From the NCBI GenBank assembly GCA_019285755.1, contig CP079103.1, positions 620,001 through 684,000 of the forward strand: a stretch of 64,000 nt of DNA, written 5' to 3'. This document shows, in pieces, positions 40,510 to 51,827 of the stretch. How positions within the stretch are numbered: the stretch's first letter is position 1; each line of letters begins with the position of its first letter. Source of the DNA: Chitinophaga sp. E66 (GTDB lineage: Bacteria; Bacteroidota; Bacteroidia; Chitinophagales; Chitinophagaceae). The translations under genes were made by a program, and so were the position numbers. The notes under the pieces are model-generated. The model saw only the letters and a list, made by a program, of their open reading frames with translations. It had not been told where the DNA came from and searched no databases.

Positions 40510-41406
40510 TCAATCCGCCGCTCTCAAAAACGGTGTGTCCGCATTACTTAGAATGAACACCTTCCGGAAATCCCGGGGAGTCATGCCCTGGTGTATTTTA
40601 AATTGCCGGTTGAAATACGAGACGTTATCAAACCCGCAGGCATAGCAAATGTCTGTGATGTGGTCTTCCTTTGCGATCAGCAGCCGGGTAGCATGACTGA
40701 TCCTTATTTCATTGACGAATTGCGAAAACGTTTTTGCGTATTCCGTTTGAAGTAACGGCAAAGGCCGCTTCACTCATGCATGCCAGTGAAGCGGCGGTTT
40801 GTATATCCACCCCATGATGGTAATTCTCAAATACGTAATTAAATATGGATGACAGCTTTTCAGCATCGCTTTCCTTGTACCTGACCTTGCGGCTGTCGTC
40901 CGTAATGATGACCGCATCTTCCTTTATGTGAAGCGACAACTCTTCCAGTATCTGCAATAGCACAATCAGGTTTTTCATCTGCTGATTGGGCTGGAAGCGA
41001 AAGAATAACGAGTTGAGCGCAGCATTGTTACTTCCAAACCTGATTCCATAAGCGGAACGGTGCAGCAGCGATTTGATGTTTTTCAACTCCTGGGTGTCGA
41101 AAATTCCTTTCCCATGAAATCCGCATCAAATTGCACCACAATAGCGTGCACATTCCCGCCTTTGCCAACTGAAAGGTTATTGTTGGAAAAGCAATGTACC
41201 AACCCGGGCCCGAACATAAATACCTCCCCTTCGTGATAATTCAGCATCTTATCGCCGACGTATACCTGCCCGGAACTTTTTACGATGAGCGTAACCTCAT
41301 AGCCCCGGTGGAAGTGGAACGTATTGGTGAATTGCGGCTGGCAGAATTCCTTGATGGAAAAGCTGGCATCCTCTGAAGTGGATATATGTCGGTATGATAC
41401 TCTCAT
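40510..41406 (-). CDS. AraC-family transcriptional regulator of the catabolic cluster
   Basis: Cupin sensor plus AraC HTH. Start MRVSYRHISTSEDASFSIKE at 41406; cupin part includes FHFHRGYEVTLIVKSSGQVY and HEGEVFMFGPGLVHCFS. A helical linker (ILEELSLHIKEDAVIITDDS) precedes the HTH: HGVDIQTAASLACMSEAAF, then TFSQFVNEIRISHATRLLIA, DHITDICYACGFDNVSYFNR and FKIHQGMTPRDFRK. Breaks near 41095 and 40765. About 300 residues. It is divergent from the isomerase gene at 41600 across 193 bases, so it probably activates the cluster in response to a sugar or sugar acid. Confidence 0.87.
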
Positions 41407-41599
41407 ACGGCCAATTTTAGTACAATACTGGTATTTGGAACGGTTAGAATCCGATTAGGGTAAATATAGTATCGAAAATCGGCAAATGGTGTACTTTTAT
41501 TTCAACGGTATCCGGGATAAGTTTGTAACAACAGCTCAAGCCTGGAAGTCAACCAGATACATTCACCAAGCAATCATTTTCATTATTATATAGCCCGCT

Positions 41600-42481
41600 A
41601 TGGAACTTGCAATACACAATTGGATGCGCGCCGAAACGATCGCCACTACGATCAGGAGAATCGCCGCACAAGGATATACCCGATTTGAGATAGCCGGTAG
41701 TCCCGAACAATACGACACCCGGGAAGTACGGAACCTGTTAAAGGAGCATAACGTGCGGTGCTGGGGCTCCGTGACCCTGATGTTGGGTGAGCGCAACCTG
41801 CTCGCAAAAACGAAGCGCAACGCGCTGCATCCGTCCAATACGTGAAGGATGTAGTTAAAATGGTGAAGGAACTGGACGGAAACATGGTATCCGTTGTTCC
41901 GGGCACCGTTGGAAAGCTAGTTCCGGACGGCCGGCCTGAAGAGGAATGGCAGTGGGCCGTGGATGCGATGAAGGAAATTTATGCCTACAGCGAAGCCGCC
42001 GGGATCGTCCTCGGGATTGAGCCCATCAACCGGTTCGAAACTTATTTCATCAACCGCGCAGATCAGGCGCTGGCACTCGCCAATGCCGTAGGCCCCAACT
42101 GCGGGTATGCCTGGATACGTTTCATATGAATATCGAAGAAACGGATATGTTTGCCGCCATCCGGAGAGCCGGCAATAAACTGGCCGGATTCCACGTGGCA
42201 GACAATAACAGGATGGCGCCGGGCATGGGCAACCTCGATTGGAAAAAGATCGTGGATACCCTCGGGGAAGTCGGGTACGATAAAGTGCTGTCAGTTGAGT
42301 TTTGCGCCCCGCTGGACCGGACGCCCGCCAATCCTTATCCCGGCTCTATCGACGATAAGCCGGAAAACCTTTCCCTGAACAGGAGAAATTCCTGGTGGAC
42401 CATGGCAGCTCTTCCGTAACAGAGGAATTCTATTCCATGCTCACCCGGGAATCTTACAATACCTTATCTAAACTTATTTAA
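41600..42481 (+). CDS. Sugar phosphate isomerase/epimerase-like TIM-barrel protein
   Basis: Xylose-isomerase-like TIM barrel. Start MELAIHNWMRAETIATTIRR, IAAQGYTRFEIAGSPEQYDT; next frame has MVKELDGNMVSVVPGTVGKL and the metal-site strand GIVLGIEPINRFETYFINRA (Glu of IEP). Then NKLAGFHVADNNRMAPGMGN (His ligand), DKVLSVEFCAPLDRTP (Glu ligand) and an end frame LVDHGSSSVTEEFYSMLTRE. Three breaks (near 41820, 42110 and 42385); 882 + 3 bases gives 294 aa. The EPINRFET stretch is typical of D-tagatose/D-psicose 3-epimerase-like enzymes. First gene of the plus-strand cluster. Confidence 0.83.
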
Positions 42482-42501
42482 AAAGCGGTTAATTCCATTC
42501 A

Positions 42502-43667
42502 ATGAAAATTGCGAACGTAGAAGCGTTTTGGTTACGCTGTCCTATTCCTAAAGAAAAACAGCATGCCTCGGATTATGGCCTGCTGACGAACTTTGATATG
42601 ACATTGGTTGTCATTACGACGGACGAAGGCCTCCAGGGATTCGGTGAAGCGAAAGCGGCAGTGGGATCTTCCGGAGTATGCGCTTCCATTGTAAACTGTA
42701 TCGAAAACGAATTGAAACCCCTGCTGGTGGGTAAATCCATTAACAACATCACCCGCCTGTGGGAAGAAATGTATAACGGCACCCGGGATCACTATGCCTT
42801 GTCGAGAGGCCGGAAATTTCCTATCCTTGGCCGGCGCGGGCTTACGGTATCCGCCATGAGCGGGATCGATACCGCTCTGTGGGACCTTAAAGGCAAGATG
42901 CTGAATGTACCCGTATTGGATCTGCTGGGCGGCGCCTGCCGGGATCATATGCCGGCGTATGCCAGCGGCGGCTGGGCAGACGTCAACAATATCGGCGCAC
43001 AGCTGAAAGGATATGTAGACAAAGGGTTCCGCGGGGTGAAAATGCGGGTAGGGGTGATGGATGACAGCGTGCAGAAAAGCATCGATCGTGTAAAGGCGGC
43101 GAGAGCGGTCCTGGAGCCGGATGTTAAACTGATGGTTGACGCGCACGGCACCTTCAGCGTTCCCGAAGCCAAACAGTTTTGCCGAGGGGTGGAAGACTGT
43201 AACGTCTATTGGTTCGAAGAACCGATCAGCCCGGATAATAAACAGGGTACCGCCGAAGTAAGAGCCTCCACCTGCATCCCCATCGCAGCAGGAGAAAGCG
43301 AATATACCAGCTTCGATATCCATGACCTTTTACAGATTAGGGCGGTAGACGTCATCCAGCCGGATGCGGCCATCATCGGCGGTATTTCCGAAGCGATGCG
43401 CGCCGGGCATCTGGCCTGTGCGCACCAGGTGGAACTTGCTCCGCATTGCTGGGGATCCGCATTTTCTTTTATGGCTGGGCTCACAGTGGCATTCGCCTCG
43501 CCCTCTGCCACCATCATCGAGTTCTCCCCGGGAGGCAACCCCATGATGTATGATCTCGTGAAAGAAAAGATCACGGTGACAAACGGTTCCATCGCTGCGC
43601 CGGTAGCACCCGGCCTGGCATGACGCCGGATTGGGATTTTGTTAAGGAATTTAAACAGGGCGTTTAA
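42502..43667 (+). CDS. Enolase-superfamily (mandelate racemase/muconate cycloisomerase type) enzyme
   Basis: Probably a sugar-acid dehydratase. Start MKIANVEAFWLRCPIPKEKQ. The barrel shows KGFRGVKMRVGVMDDSVQKS (KxR acid/base motif), DVKLMVDAHGTFSVPEAKQF (first metal Asp), YWFEEPISPDN (second, Glu), IAAGESEYTSF (third, Glu) and ELAPHCWGSAF (catalytic His). The visible frame stops at 43623, but one G added to the GG run near 43617 extends it to TPDWDFVKEFKQGV, ending at 43667; 1166 + 1 bases gives 388 aa. It starts 20 bases after the isomerase. Which sugar acid is handled is not readable. Confidence 0.87.
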
Positions 43668-43677
43668 AAAATATTAT

Positions 43678-44165
43678 ATGGCAAAAGCTATCAAAATTAA
43701 CCACGTTACACTGATTGTAGACAACCTCGAAAAAGCAGGTGCTTTTTATGAGCAGGAACTGGGCCTGGAAAAACTGCCGGCTTTCCGGTTCGACTATCCG
43801 GTGATGTTCTTCAAGTTCAACGACGAACAGCAGTTGCACCTTTCCGAATGGGACGACCGTACTTCATTCCGCGGGCATATCTGTGTTCAGGTAGATGACT
43901 TCAACAGTATATTTTTCCGCATGAAAGCGCTCCAGGTGATCGATGTGAGCCCCTGGGGCAAGGTCCGCAAGCTGCCCGACGGCGCTATGCAGATGTTTGT
44001 CCGCGATCCTGCCGGCAATCTGGTTGAATTGTCCTCCGCACCCGGAGCCGGGATAGACCCCTGATTTTCAAAGATGAACTGTATGAGGAAGGATTGTATG
44101 TGTCTGGGCGGAACGATTTCCGCGGAGACCGGTCCGATGACGCCACTTTATATCATAAGCAATGA
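43678..44165 (+). CDS. VOC-superfamily protein of the catabolic cluster
   Basis: Start MAKAIKINHVTLIVDNLEKA; GAFYEQELGLEKLPAFRFDY; QQLHLSEWDDRTSFRGHICV, with the His/Glu metal positions expected for the fold, and AMQMFVRDPAGNLVELSSAP, the typical end of the second module. One C added to CCCC near 44060 continues to LIFKDELYEEGLYVSGRNDF and stops at 44165; 488 + 1 bases gives 162 aa. Its stop overlaps the next ATG in ATGA. Its role in the pathway (epimerase, dioxygenase or glyoxalase type) is unknown. Confidence 0.8.
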
Positions 44166-45111
44166 GAAAGAACGTATTGTTGCTGGAAACTGTAGCTGAT
44201 GAAGCCCTGGCGGTCCTTCAGGAACACGTGAACGTACTGACGGGATATGATGAATCCAGCCGCGACGCCGTTGTCGCTGCGGAAGATATCCATGCCATTA
44301 TTACCAGGGCAAAATGAAAGTGGATGAGCCGCTGATGGCTGCTTGTCCAAACCTGGAAGCGGTGGCCCGCTGTGGCGTGGGGTTGGATAATGTAGACGTT
44401 TCCGCCGCTTCGGCGAGAAAGGTCAGGGTAATCAACGCACCCGGCAGCAATGCCGCCACCATCGCGGAACATACGCTTGGCTTAATGCTCATGCTGAAGC
44501 GCGACCTCTATACATCAATTGAACAGGTAAAGCAGGAAAACTGGAACTGGCGTAATCAGTACGCCGGGGATGAGTTGAACGGCAAGACGCTGGGCATCCT
44601 GGGTATGGGGAATATCGGGAAACGGGTGGCCCGCCTGGCAGCCGCCTTCGGGATGGAAGTGGTATACTGGAGCCGGTCGGAACAGGATCTGCCTTACCGG
44701 TTCTTGTCTATGGCGGAGGTTTTACAACAATCGGATATTATCAGCCTGCACCTTCCGCTGGATAGCGGTAGGGGTAATTTGATCGGCAAGGAGCAGCTGG
44801 CATCCATGAAACCCGGCGCTTTGCTGGTGAATACGGCAAGAGGCGGCCTGGTAGATCATGCCGCGCTGCTGGAAGCACTGAATAAAGGAACCATAGCAGG
44901 TTTTGCGGCCGATGTGCTGCCCGATGAGCCTCCCGTTCAAAGCCTGGGCGTGGTCCGGCATCCACGGGCATTGGTAACCCCACATTCCGCCAGTCTGACC
45001 GCCACGACATATAAGAAAATGTGCCTGTATACCATAAATAACGTAGTAGCGCTGCTTACCGGTGGTGAACCGGAAAGAGAAAGCGTATTTAATAGAAACT
45101 CGTTTGTATGA
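44162..45111 (+). CDS. D-isomer-specific 2-hydroxyacid dehydrogenase
   Basis: NAD-dependent reductase/dehydrogenase related to phosphoglycerate dehydrogenase. Start MRKNVLLLETVADEALAVLQ; a break at the GGG near 44309 leads to MKVDEPLMAACPNLEAVARC, GVGLDNVDVSAASARK. The Rossmann part has LGILGMGNIGKRVARLAAAF (GxGxxG). Catalytic Arg in VNTARGGLVDHAALLEAL, Glu region in AADVLPDEPPVQS and His in ALVTPHSASLT. 950 + 1 bases gives 316 aa. It would oxidise or reduce a 2-hydroxy acid intermediate, fitting the neighbouring dehydratase. Confidence 0.88.
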
Positions 45112-45132
45112 TCATCTCAAATCCCTGTTGAC

Positions 45133-45985
45133 ATGAATACTTTTTGTTTTGGTTTATTATTGACACTGGGAGGTTTTTTCTGCTCCGAACCTCCCCAAAA
45201 GGCTAAAAAGCCCCTGGTCGTGTTTGTATGCGGAGATCATGAATATAGTGGCGAAGAAACCCTGCCCATCGTGGCGGCGGAGCTGGAAAAGAACTACGGC
45301 ATGAGAACGATCGTGCTTAAATCTTCCCCGATCACAATAGCGAAGAAAATATCCCCGGGCTGGAAGCGTTGAAAGACGCGGACCTGGCCATCTTCTACCT
45401 TCGGTGGAGAAGGCTTCCTGCGGATCAGCTGGCGCATATTGACGCCTATCTGAAGTCCGGCAAGCCTGTTATGGGGTTCCGTACCACTACGCATGCGTTC
45501 AATTTTCCCGCCGGCCATCCCAGTGAAAAATGGAACGCATTCGGTGAATTTGCATTGAATGCCCCTCCGGGCTGGGGCGGCAAAGCCAAACATACGCATT
45601 ATGGACATAGCAGCAGCACCGATGTGAGCGTAGCACCCGCTGAAGCGGCGAACCCCATCCTGACAGGTGTTGCGAAAGACTGGCACGTCCGTTCCTGGCT
45701 GTATCATGTTGTCCCGGATTACCCGGTAAAAGGGTCTACCGTACTGCTGACCGGCAAAGCCGTTAATCCAGAGCGCACTGCTGTGGAAAACCCTGTGGCC
45801 TGGACCGGCACCAACGCATTCGGGGCAAAGTATTTATGACCACGCTGGGTCATCCTGAAGATTTCAGGGTCGAATCTTTCCAGCGCCTCGTGATCAATGC
45901 CATACATGCAGAACTGGGCCTCAAGGTGCCGAAGAAATGGAAAGGTAAGATGGACATTCAGGTTCCCTACCGCGTAGCAAAATAG
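45133..45985 (+). CDS. ThuA-like (trehalose-utilisation) domain protein, secreted
   Basis: Start MNTFCFGLLLTLGGFFCSEP; lipobox-like FFCS suggests a lipoprotein or signal peptide. KPLVVFVCGDHEYSGEETLP and IVAAELEKNYGMRTIVLKS form the flavodoxin-like glutamine-amidotransferase fold of ThuA. Then FYLRWRRLPADQLAHIDAYL, PVMGFRTTTHAFNFPAGHPS, HTHYGHSSSTDVSV, GPV-like strand VKGSTVLLTGKAVNPE, and MTTLGHPEDFRVESFQRLVI, ending VPYRVAK at 45985. Breaks near 45330 and 45835. Often found beside PVC-type cytochrome proteins, as here. Enzymatic role uncertain. Confidence 0.82.
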
Positions 45986-46001
45986 ATAAATCCCGGAGAC
46001 C

Positions 46002-49000
46002 ATGAGATTTACCAAGATCAGCGTACTGTTATTATTAGCAGTTATTCCTGCAATAATGATATTCTTCGCTTTCAGATTCAAGAATCCGGCCCCGCTGACA
46101 CTCAGCAAGGGTACCCGCATCGCCATGATCGGGAATAACCTGGGTGCCAGAATGATCCATTATGACAACCTGGAAACGGAACTGCAGCTCCGGTTCCCCG
46201 CGTATGAACTGTTTATCCGCAATATGTGTGATGCGGGGAAACACCCGGCTTCCGGCCGCATTCGGGCCGCGTTTCTCCTTTCGCTTTCCCGGGCGCCGAG
46301 AAGTACCAGGTAGAAAGGGCCAATCTCATCAGGAGCAAAACCGATCCGTCGAAACTGATGCTCAATGAAGACCATCCGGGCGAAGGATTCTTTGAATCCC
46401 CGGACGAGTGGCTGACCAGGTTGAAAACGGATGTGATCATCTCTTTCTTCGGTTTCAACGAATCTTTCTCAGGAGAAGCCGGATTAGCCAATTTCAGGGC
46501 CGAACTGAACGCGTTTATCAAATGGACGCTGAAGCAGAAATACAATGGCGTGTCTGCGCCAAAGCTCGTGATCGTTTCGCCGATTGCATTCGAGAACCTT
46601 TCGGATATCCGCGATCTGCCGGACGGGCGCAAGGAAAACAGGAACCTGGCATTATATACGAATGCGATGAAGGAAATCGCGGCACAGAACAAGGTGATCT
46701 TTATAGATGTGTTCAATCCTTCCCGGATATGGTACGAGGAATCCGATGCGCCGCTCACGATCGATGGCTCCCAGCTAAATGAAAACGGGTATAAGAAACT
46801 TAGCGCATTCCTGGCCGATCAGATTTTCGGCGGAGGGGAACCTAAGGCAAATGCCGACAGGAAGCTGGTGAACGATGCCGTCATGGAAAAGAACTGGATG
46901 TGGCTATACGATTATAAAGTGCCTAACGGCGTGCACGTTTATGGCCGCAGGTACCAGCCCTATGGACCGGACAATTTCCCCGCGGAAATAAAGAAGACCC
47001 GGGAGCTGACCGCCATACGGGATACCGCCATCTGGCTGGCCGCTTCGAAAGGTGAAAAATGGACCTCGCCGCAGCGGATAAGCATACCAGCACGCTGCCG
47101 GAGATCAAAACCAACTACACCGATAACCATAAAAACGGCAACCTCACCTATCGGTACGGACAAGATGCGGTAAACACCATGAAAGTACCCCCGGTTACAA
47201 AGTGGAACTGTTTGCCTCGGAGTCGGAATTCAGCGAGCTGGCAAAACCGGTGCAGTTGTCGTTCGATAACAAAGGGCGTTTATGGGTGGCTACAATGCCT
47301 ACTTATCCGCAATACAAACCCGGTGATCCGAAGCCAAACGATAAGATCATTATCCTCGAAGACACTGACAACGATGGGAAAGCCGACAAACAATCCGTGT
47401 TTGCCGATGGCCTGCACTTGCCGCTGGGCTTCGAAATTGCGCCGGAAGGCGTTTATGTGGGGCAGGGGAGTAACCTGGTGCTGTTACAGGATACGGATGG
47501 CGACGGTAAGGCCGACAAGAAAGAAATTTTGCTGAGCGGATTCGATGATCATGATTCCCATCATGGCAACCACGCTTTTACTACGGATGGCTCCGGGGCC
47601 ATATATTCGGGCGAAGGCGTATTCCTGAGCACCAATGTCGAAACGTCTTACGGTCCTGTTTACGCCACCAACGGAGGCTTTTACCGTTATGATACGCGGC
47701 GCATGAAACTGGAGCGCACCGCACAACTGCGTATCCCCAACCCATGGGGTATTGCTTTCGATGATTGGGGACAACCATTCTTCGCGGAAACATCCTCGCC
47801 GGATGTCCGCTGGATGCTTCCGGGAACAATTTTGCCAAGATATGGTCAGGAAACGCATAAATCCGAACAGCTGGTAGAGGCGAAACATCTCGTACGGCCT
47901 ACCTCGGGTATTGAATTCGTTTCCAGCCGCCATTTCCCGGATAGCGTTCAGGGCGATCTTTTGATCAACAACACCATCGGATTTCTGGGGATCAAGCAAC
48001 ACACCATGCAGGATGATGGAACCGGTTATAAAGCCGCTTCCGCCAGGATCTGCTGGTAGGCGACGACCTAATTTCCGTCCGGTGGACCTGGAGTTTGCGC
48101 CCGACGGGTCGTTATATGTGGTGGACTGGCACAATATCCTCATAGGACATATGCAGCATAACGCCCGCGATCCCTTGCGCGACCATTCGCATGGCAGGAT
48201 CTACCGCATCACCTATCCCTCCCGTCCGCTGGTAACACCGGCGAAGATAGACGGGGCGGAAATCGGCGAGCTGCTGGAGAACCTGAAGTTGCGAATACAG
48301 GTCCCGCTACAGAACCCGCCGGGAACTGAGGGGAAGGGATGAGAATACCGTATTGGCTGCGGTGCGGAACTGGACTGCCGGCCTGGATACCAGCGATCCG
48401 CGATATGAGCATCACCTGCTGGAAGGGCTCTGGGTAACCAGGGTACCGGAAAAGTGGACCAACAGCTATTGAAAAAGCCCTGAAAGCGAAAGACTTCCAC
48501 GTAAGGGCAGCGGCGGTTCAGGTGCTCCGGTATACCGCTCAACAGGTGCCGGATCAGGCCTCGCTGATGATGGCGGCAGCCAGGGATAAGAACAGCCGCG
48601 TTCGGCTCTCGGCCATCGTGGCGGCATCCTGGATGAGCAAGGTAACGGGCCAGCCCATATTGGCGGCAGCAGGTAAGTTCCCCATGGATAAGTGGACGAC
48701 CCATGCCTATAAAACCGCTGTCGCACATCTGAATGGGCTCAATGTGGCCAGGGAATCGGAAGTGAAAAAGAAAACCGCTTTACAGGGGCGGAGCTTGCGT
48801 TATTCAATAAGGGAAAGTCATTTACAATAAAGAGGGATATTGCGTCACTTGCCATCAGGCCGATGGAAAGGGGCTCGTTGCTTCGGGTTTCCGCCGCTGG
48901 CTAAAACGGCCTGGGTGAACAGCAACGACGAAAGGCTGATCAAACTGGTGCTGAAAGGGCTCGTAGGCCCAATTACCGTTAACGGGAAGGACTATGCCGG

Positions 49001-49192
49001 CCAGGTGCCCATGACGCCATTCGGGGCTTGCTGAAAGACGAAGAGGTGGCTGCGGTGCTGACATACGTACGGAATTCGTTCGGAAACAGCGGGGCGGCGA
49101 TATCGCCGGAGCAGGTCAATAAAATAAGAAAGGCCACAGCAAATAAAAAGATTTATATTCCACAACGCAATTACTCAAAGAACACCCTATGA
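46002..49192 (+). CDS. Giant SGNH-hydrolase / PVC-type propeller / HEAT / cytochrome c protein
   Basis: About 1060 residues in at least eight frames. Signal/anchor [20 protein letters not shown]. An SGNH/GDSL domain follows: [20 protein letters not shown], then [20 protein letters not shown], and [20 protein letters not shown]. Next the propeller of PVC-type dehydrogenase-like proteins: [22 protein letters not shown] start, [66 protein letters not shown] and [24 protein letters not shown]-like repeats ([20 protein letters not shown]) and a cytochrome c domain with [11 protein letters not shown] (heme motif CxxCH) end it. Breaks near 46265, 47060, 47200, 48050, 48335, 48440, 48780, 48830 and 49025. 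Periplasmic oxidation of a sugar is likely. Confidence 0.78.
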
Positions 49193-49231
49193 AATAATGA
49201 GTAATTTGGCCTAAATCTCAAACACAGCGTT

Positions 49232-50446
49232 ATGAACAACAAACTAAGATTGTTTTACGGCAGTTGTTTTGCCCTCATTACAACCGCATTTTCATTCAGT
49301 ATCAGGGCGGGCATCCTTCCCCAGCTGGCAGAAACCTTTCAGCTGAATGCCACGCAACTCGGATTCATCAATTCCATGTGGTTCTGGGATTTCCTATTTC
49401 CATGGTAATCGGTGGCCTGTTCTATTACCAGATCGGCCCTAAAAGGATCATGACCTTTGCATTTATTGCCCATACGCTGGGTATCCTGCTTACGATCTAT
49501 TCCGGCGGATATGTGGGCCTGCTGATTTCAACGCTGCTATTGGGGTTGGGGAACGGTTGTACCGAAGCCGCGTGTAATCCGATGATCGCAGACAGCTATT
49601 CCGGTAAACAGATGAACACCCTGTTAAACCGCTTCCATATGTGGTTCCCGGGCGGTATCGTGATCGGCAGCCTCGTTTCCCTGGGCATGACCCGCATGAA
49701 CCTGGGATGGGAAGCGCAGATATGGATCATCCTGTTACCGACTTTGGTGTATGCCTGGCTTTTCTATGGTCAGGAATTCCCAAACCACAGCACCAGGAAA
49801 GTGTGTCTGTGGTAGAGAACTTAAAGTCGATGGCTACGCCGCTGTTCATCTTTATCGCCCTCTGCATGTCGCTCACCGCCATCACTGAATTCGGTCCCCA
49901 GCAATGGACAGGCGTCATTATGGCCGCAAGCGGGGCCGAACCGATGGTGATCCTGGCGCTGGTAACGGGCCTGATGGCAGTTGGACGATATTTCGGAGGA
50001 GAAATCGTAGGGAAGTTTGATCAGACAGGCGTGCTCCTGGGCTCCGCTGTATTTGCCACCATCGGCATCTACCTGTTCAGCACCCAGACCGGCAATATGG
50101 TATATGTTGCCGCTATCCTTTCGCGATCGGCGTATGCTACTTCTGGCCGAATATGATCGGCTTCGTGGCAGAGAAGATACCTAAAAGCGGAGCGCTTGGT
50201 ATGTCTGTAGTGGGAGCAATGGGTATGTTTTCCACTTCGATGTGGAACCCCGTGATCGGCAGATGGATCGATGAAGGCCGGGTTAGGGCCGCTGCAAACG
50301 GGTTAACCGGCGCGGAACTGGAGCTGGCCGCAGGACAGGAAACGATGAAATTCATGATCATCTTCCCTGCTGTTCTGATCGTATTGTTTATCCTGCTTTG
50401 GTTCTGGGTAAAGCGCAGTAAGCCTGCACAACAATTAGCGCACTAG
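49232..50446 (+). CDS. MFS transporter of the catabolic cluster
   Basis: Start MNNKLRLFYGSCFALITTAF, then SIRAGILPQLAETFQLNATQ, the first helices. Breaks near 49380 (TTT or CCC run), 49795 and 50120; 1215 + 3 bases gives 405 aa. Further pieces include HTLGILLTIYSGGYVGLLIS, GNGCTEAACNPMIADSYSGK (an acidic/polar motif of sugar MFS relatives), GVIMAASGAEPMVILALVTG and WFWVKRSKPAQQLAH at the C-terminus. Inner-membrane uptake of the substrate or an intermediate. Last gene of the cluster, followed by a terminator. Confidence 0.83.
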
Positions 50447-50470
50447 TGCTTCAGGGCACTTCATATTACG

Positions 50471-50500
50471 AACCCTCGCCAGACCGGCGAGGGTTTCTTT
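50471..50500. terminator. Terminator between convergent MFS and CPCC genes
   Basis: AACCCTCGCC (50471-50480) pairs with GGCGAGGGTT (50486-50495); TTTCTTT follows on plus. It terminates the catabolic cluster and may act on the minus-strand genes too. Confidence 0.85.
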
Positions 50501-50980
50501 ATTTAACCACCAGGGCCATCTGAAGGTCCTTTTTTATTTCCAGGAGCTCCATCCATATGTGGTCCTGCGGATGCTCGTCTCCCGTGATCTTGGTAACCAC
50601 TTCCTGCCGCCGTTGCCGGTAGAAGACAATGGTCCGCAGTACCCTGGCCACATCAAGATCCGTATGGCCATCGATCAGTCCGGCATTGATGTCCAGTATC
50701 CGGCCGATGTTCATCCTGTTGTCAGAAAGGGAAAGACCGCCGTTTGGGCTGGGGATACTGATACCATCCAGGTGCAATTCATCCAGTAATGGCGCTGCCT
50801 CGTCATCCCGCCCGTCGTCCTCCCATTCGCAGACATCACAGACATAGAATACCCCCGCTCCGCCAGGGAAGGGAACCCGCAACCGGGGCAAGTGTACGCA
50901 GCAATGTCGTTCGCCCCGAGGTAAGCGTCATAATGCGACCGCCGGGCATGGAAGGCAGCGAGTATTTCCGAATCATTCAT
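50499..50980 (-). CDS. CPCC-type cysteine-rich protein
   Basis: Start MNDSEILAAFHARRSHYDAY. Two Cys pairs typical of CPCC proteins: AAYTCPGCGFPSLAERG, then after one break near 50870 VFYVCDVCEWEDDGRDDEAA. The tail holds GGLSLSDNRMNIGRILDINA-like text and IWMELLEIKKDLQMALVVK. 482 + 1 bases gives 160 aa. The four Cys would bind a metal, probably zinc. Next to a VOC gene whose stop lies 13 bases upstream; function unknown. Confidence 0.7.
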
Positions 50981-50993
50981 CGGGCTAAAATAA

Positions 50994-51363
50994 CTAAGAT
51001 TTGCGGGAGAACTGACCGAAGTGCCACAGTACGCCGGAAAGGTCGTGTACAAAGAACTCGGCCCCCAATCCTCCGTGCGGACGGGCACCAGCCGCACACC
51101 AGGATATTTTGCAGGCAGATCCAGGGAAGAAATATTTTCCCACCAGCGGTACACGTCATCAACTTCCATAAATACCATGGTATTGTCGATCCAGTCTTTA
51201 ACATAAGCATCCTGCAGATAAAAGCCCAGGTTTTCCATGGTGAACAACGACATATCCCGGGATATTACGGTTTCCTCAAATCCAGGTCCCGGTAAAAGCT
51301 TCGGGAGATCCCGAAATCCTTAGATCCGATAAATGGTCTGATAGACAGTGCTTTATTTTTCAT
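50994..51363 (-). CDS. VOC-superfamily protein
   Basis: Start MKNKALSIRPFIGSKDFGIS, RSFYRDLGFEETVISRDMSL after a break near 51285, then TMENLGFYLQDAYVKDWIDN and MVFMEVDDVYRWWENISSLD. A second break near 51065 restores EFFVHDLSGVLWHFGQFSRK, the usual metal-coordinating end. 370 + 2 bases gives 123 aa, normal for a single-module pair. Same strand and close to the CPCC gene. Confidence 0.75.
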
Positions 51364-51374
51364 GAGCATGGTGT

Positions 51375-51827
51375 TTAGACGCCAAACTGCCGCAAGTGGT
51401 GATCGGCATGTTTATAAGCGAATATACCAATTTGCTCCGGTGTCATCCTGCCGAAAAAGTCATGGAGGAAAGTGGGGTTGTTGTAATCGGCATAAGCATT
51501 CACGCGGGAAATCCATATCGCTTTCTGCCCTTCCGCGTCGCCCGTCTTCTCTTTGACGATAAAGAAATTGCCGGTAGGCACGTTCTTCGGCAGCGGCCGG
51601 GCATCTTTAGTATCCCGCTTCAATGCGGCCTTGCCGAAGATCTTACCCAGCCACATCTGCTTGTAAACCGGCTTGTGCGTTCCCTGTACCCATTCGTCCC
51701 AGATAACGCAGTGCCGCGTCATCTGGAAGAGGTTCATCTTGCCCCATAGGGCACGGCTTTCCAGGGTGAGCAAGCGGATCCTGCCAATGATTTCCTCCCG
51801 CACTGCAGGGTCAAATACTGTTTTCAC
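51375..51827 (-). CDS. DUF1569 (DinB-like) protein
   Basis: 150 residues from a GTG start at 51827 (KTVFDPAVREEIIGRIRLL); an upstream in-frame part would overlap the neighbouring gene fully. LFQMTRHCVIWDEWVQGTHK, FIVKEKTGDAEGQKAIWISR and ADHHLRQFGV with His residues at the positions used for metal in DinB-like bundles. It overlaps the VOC gene upstream by 17 bases. Function unknown; the fold suggests a small-molecule thiol or metal-dependent role. Confidence 0.7.
   Translation of the reverse strand: MKTVFDPAVREEIIGRIRLLTLESRALWGKMNLFQMTRHCVIWDEWVQGTHKPVYKQMWLGKIFGKAALKRDTKDARPLPKNVPTGNFFIVKEKTGDAEGQKAIWISRVNAYADYNNPTFLHDFFGRMTPEQIGIFAYKHADHHLRQFGV

Noticed and set aside
40167..40556. 130-codon plus-strand gene
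   Set aside because: No start context, no recognisable content and overlap with both neighbours.
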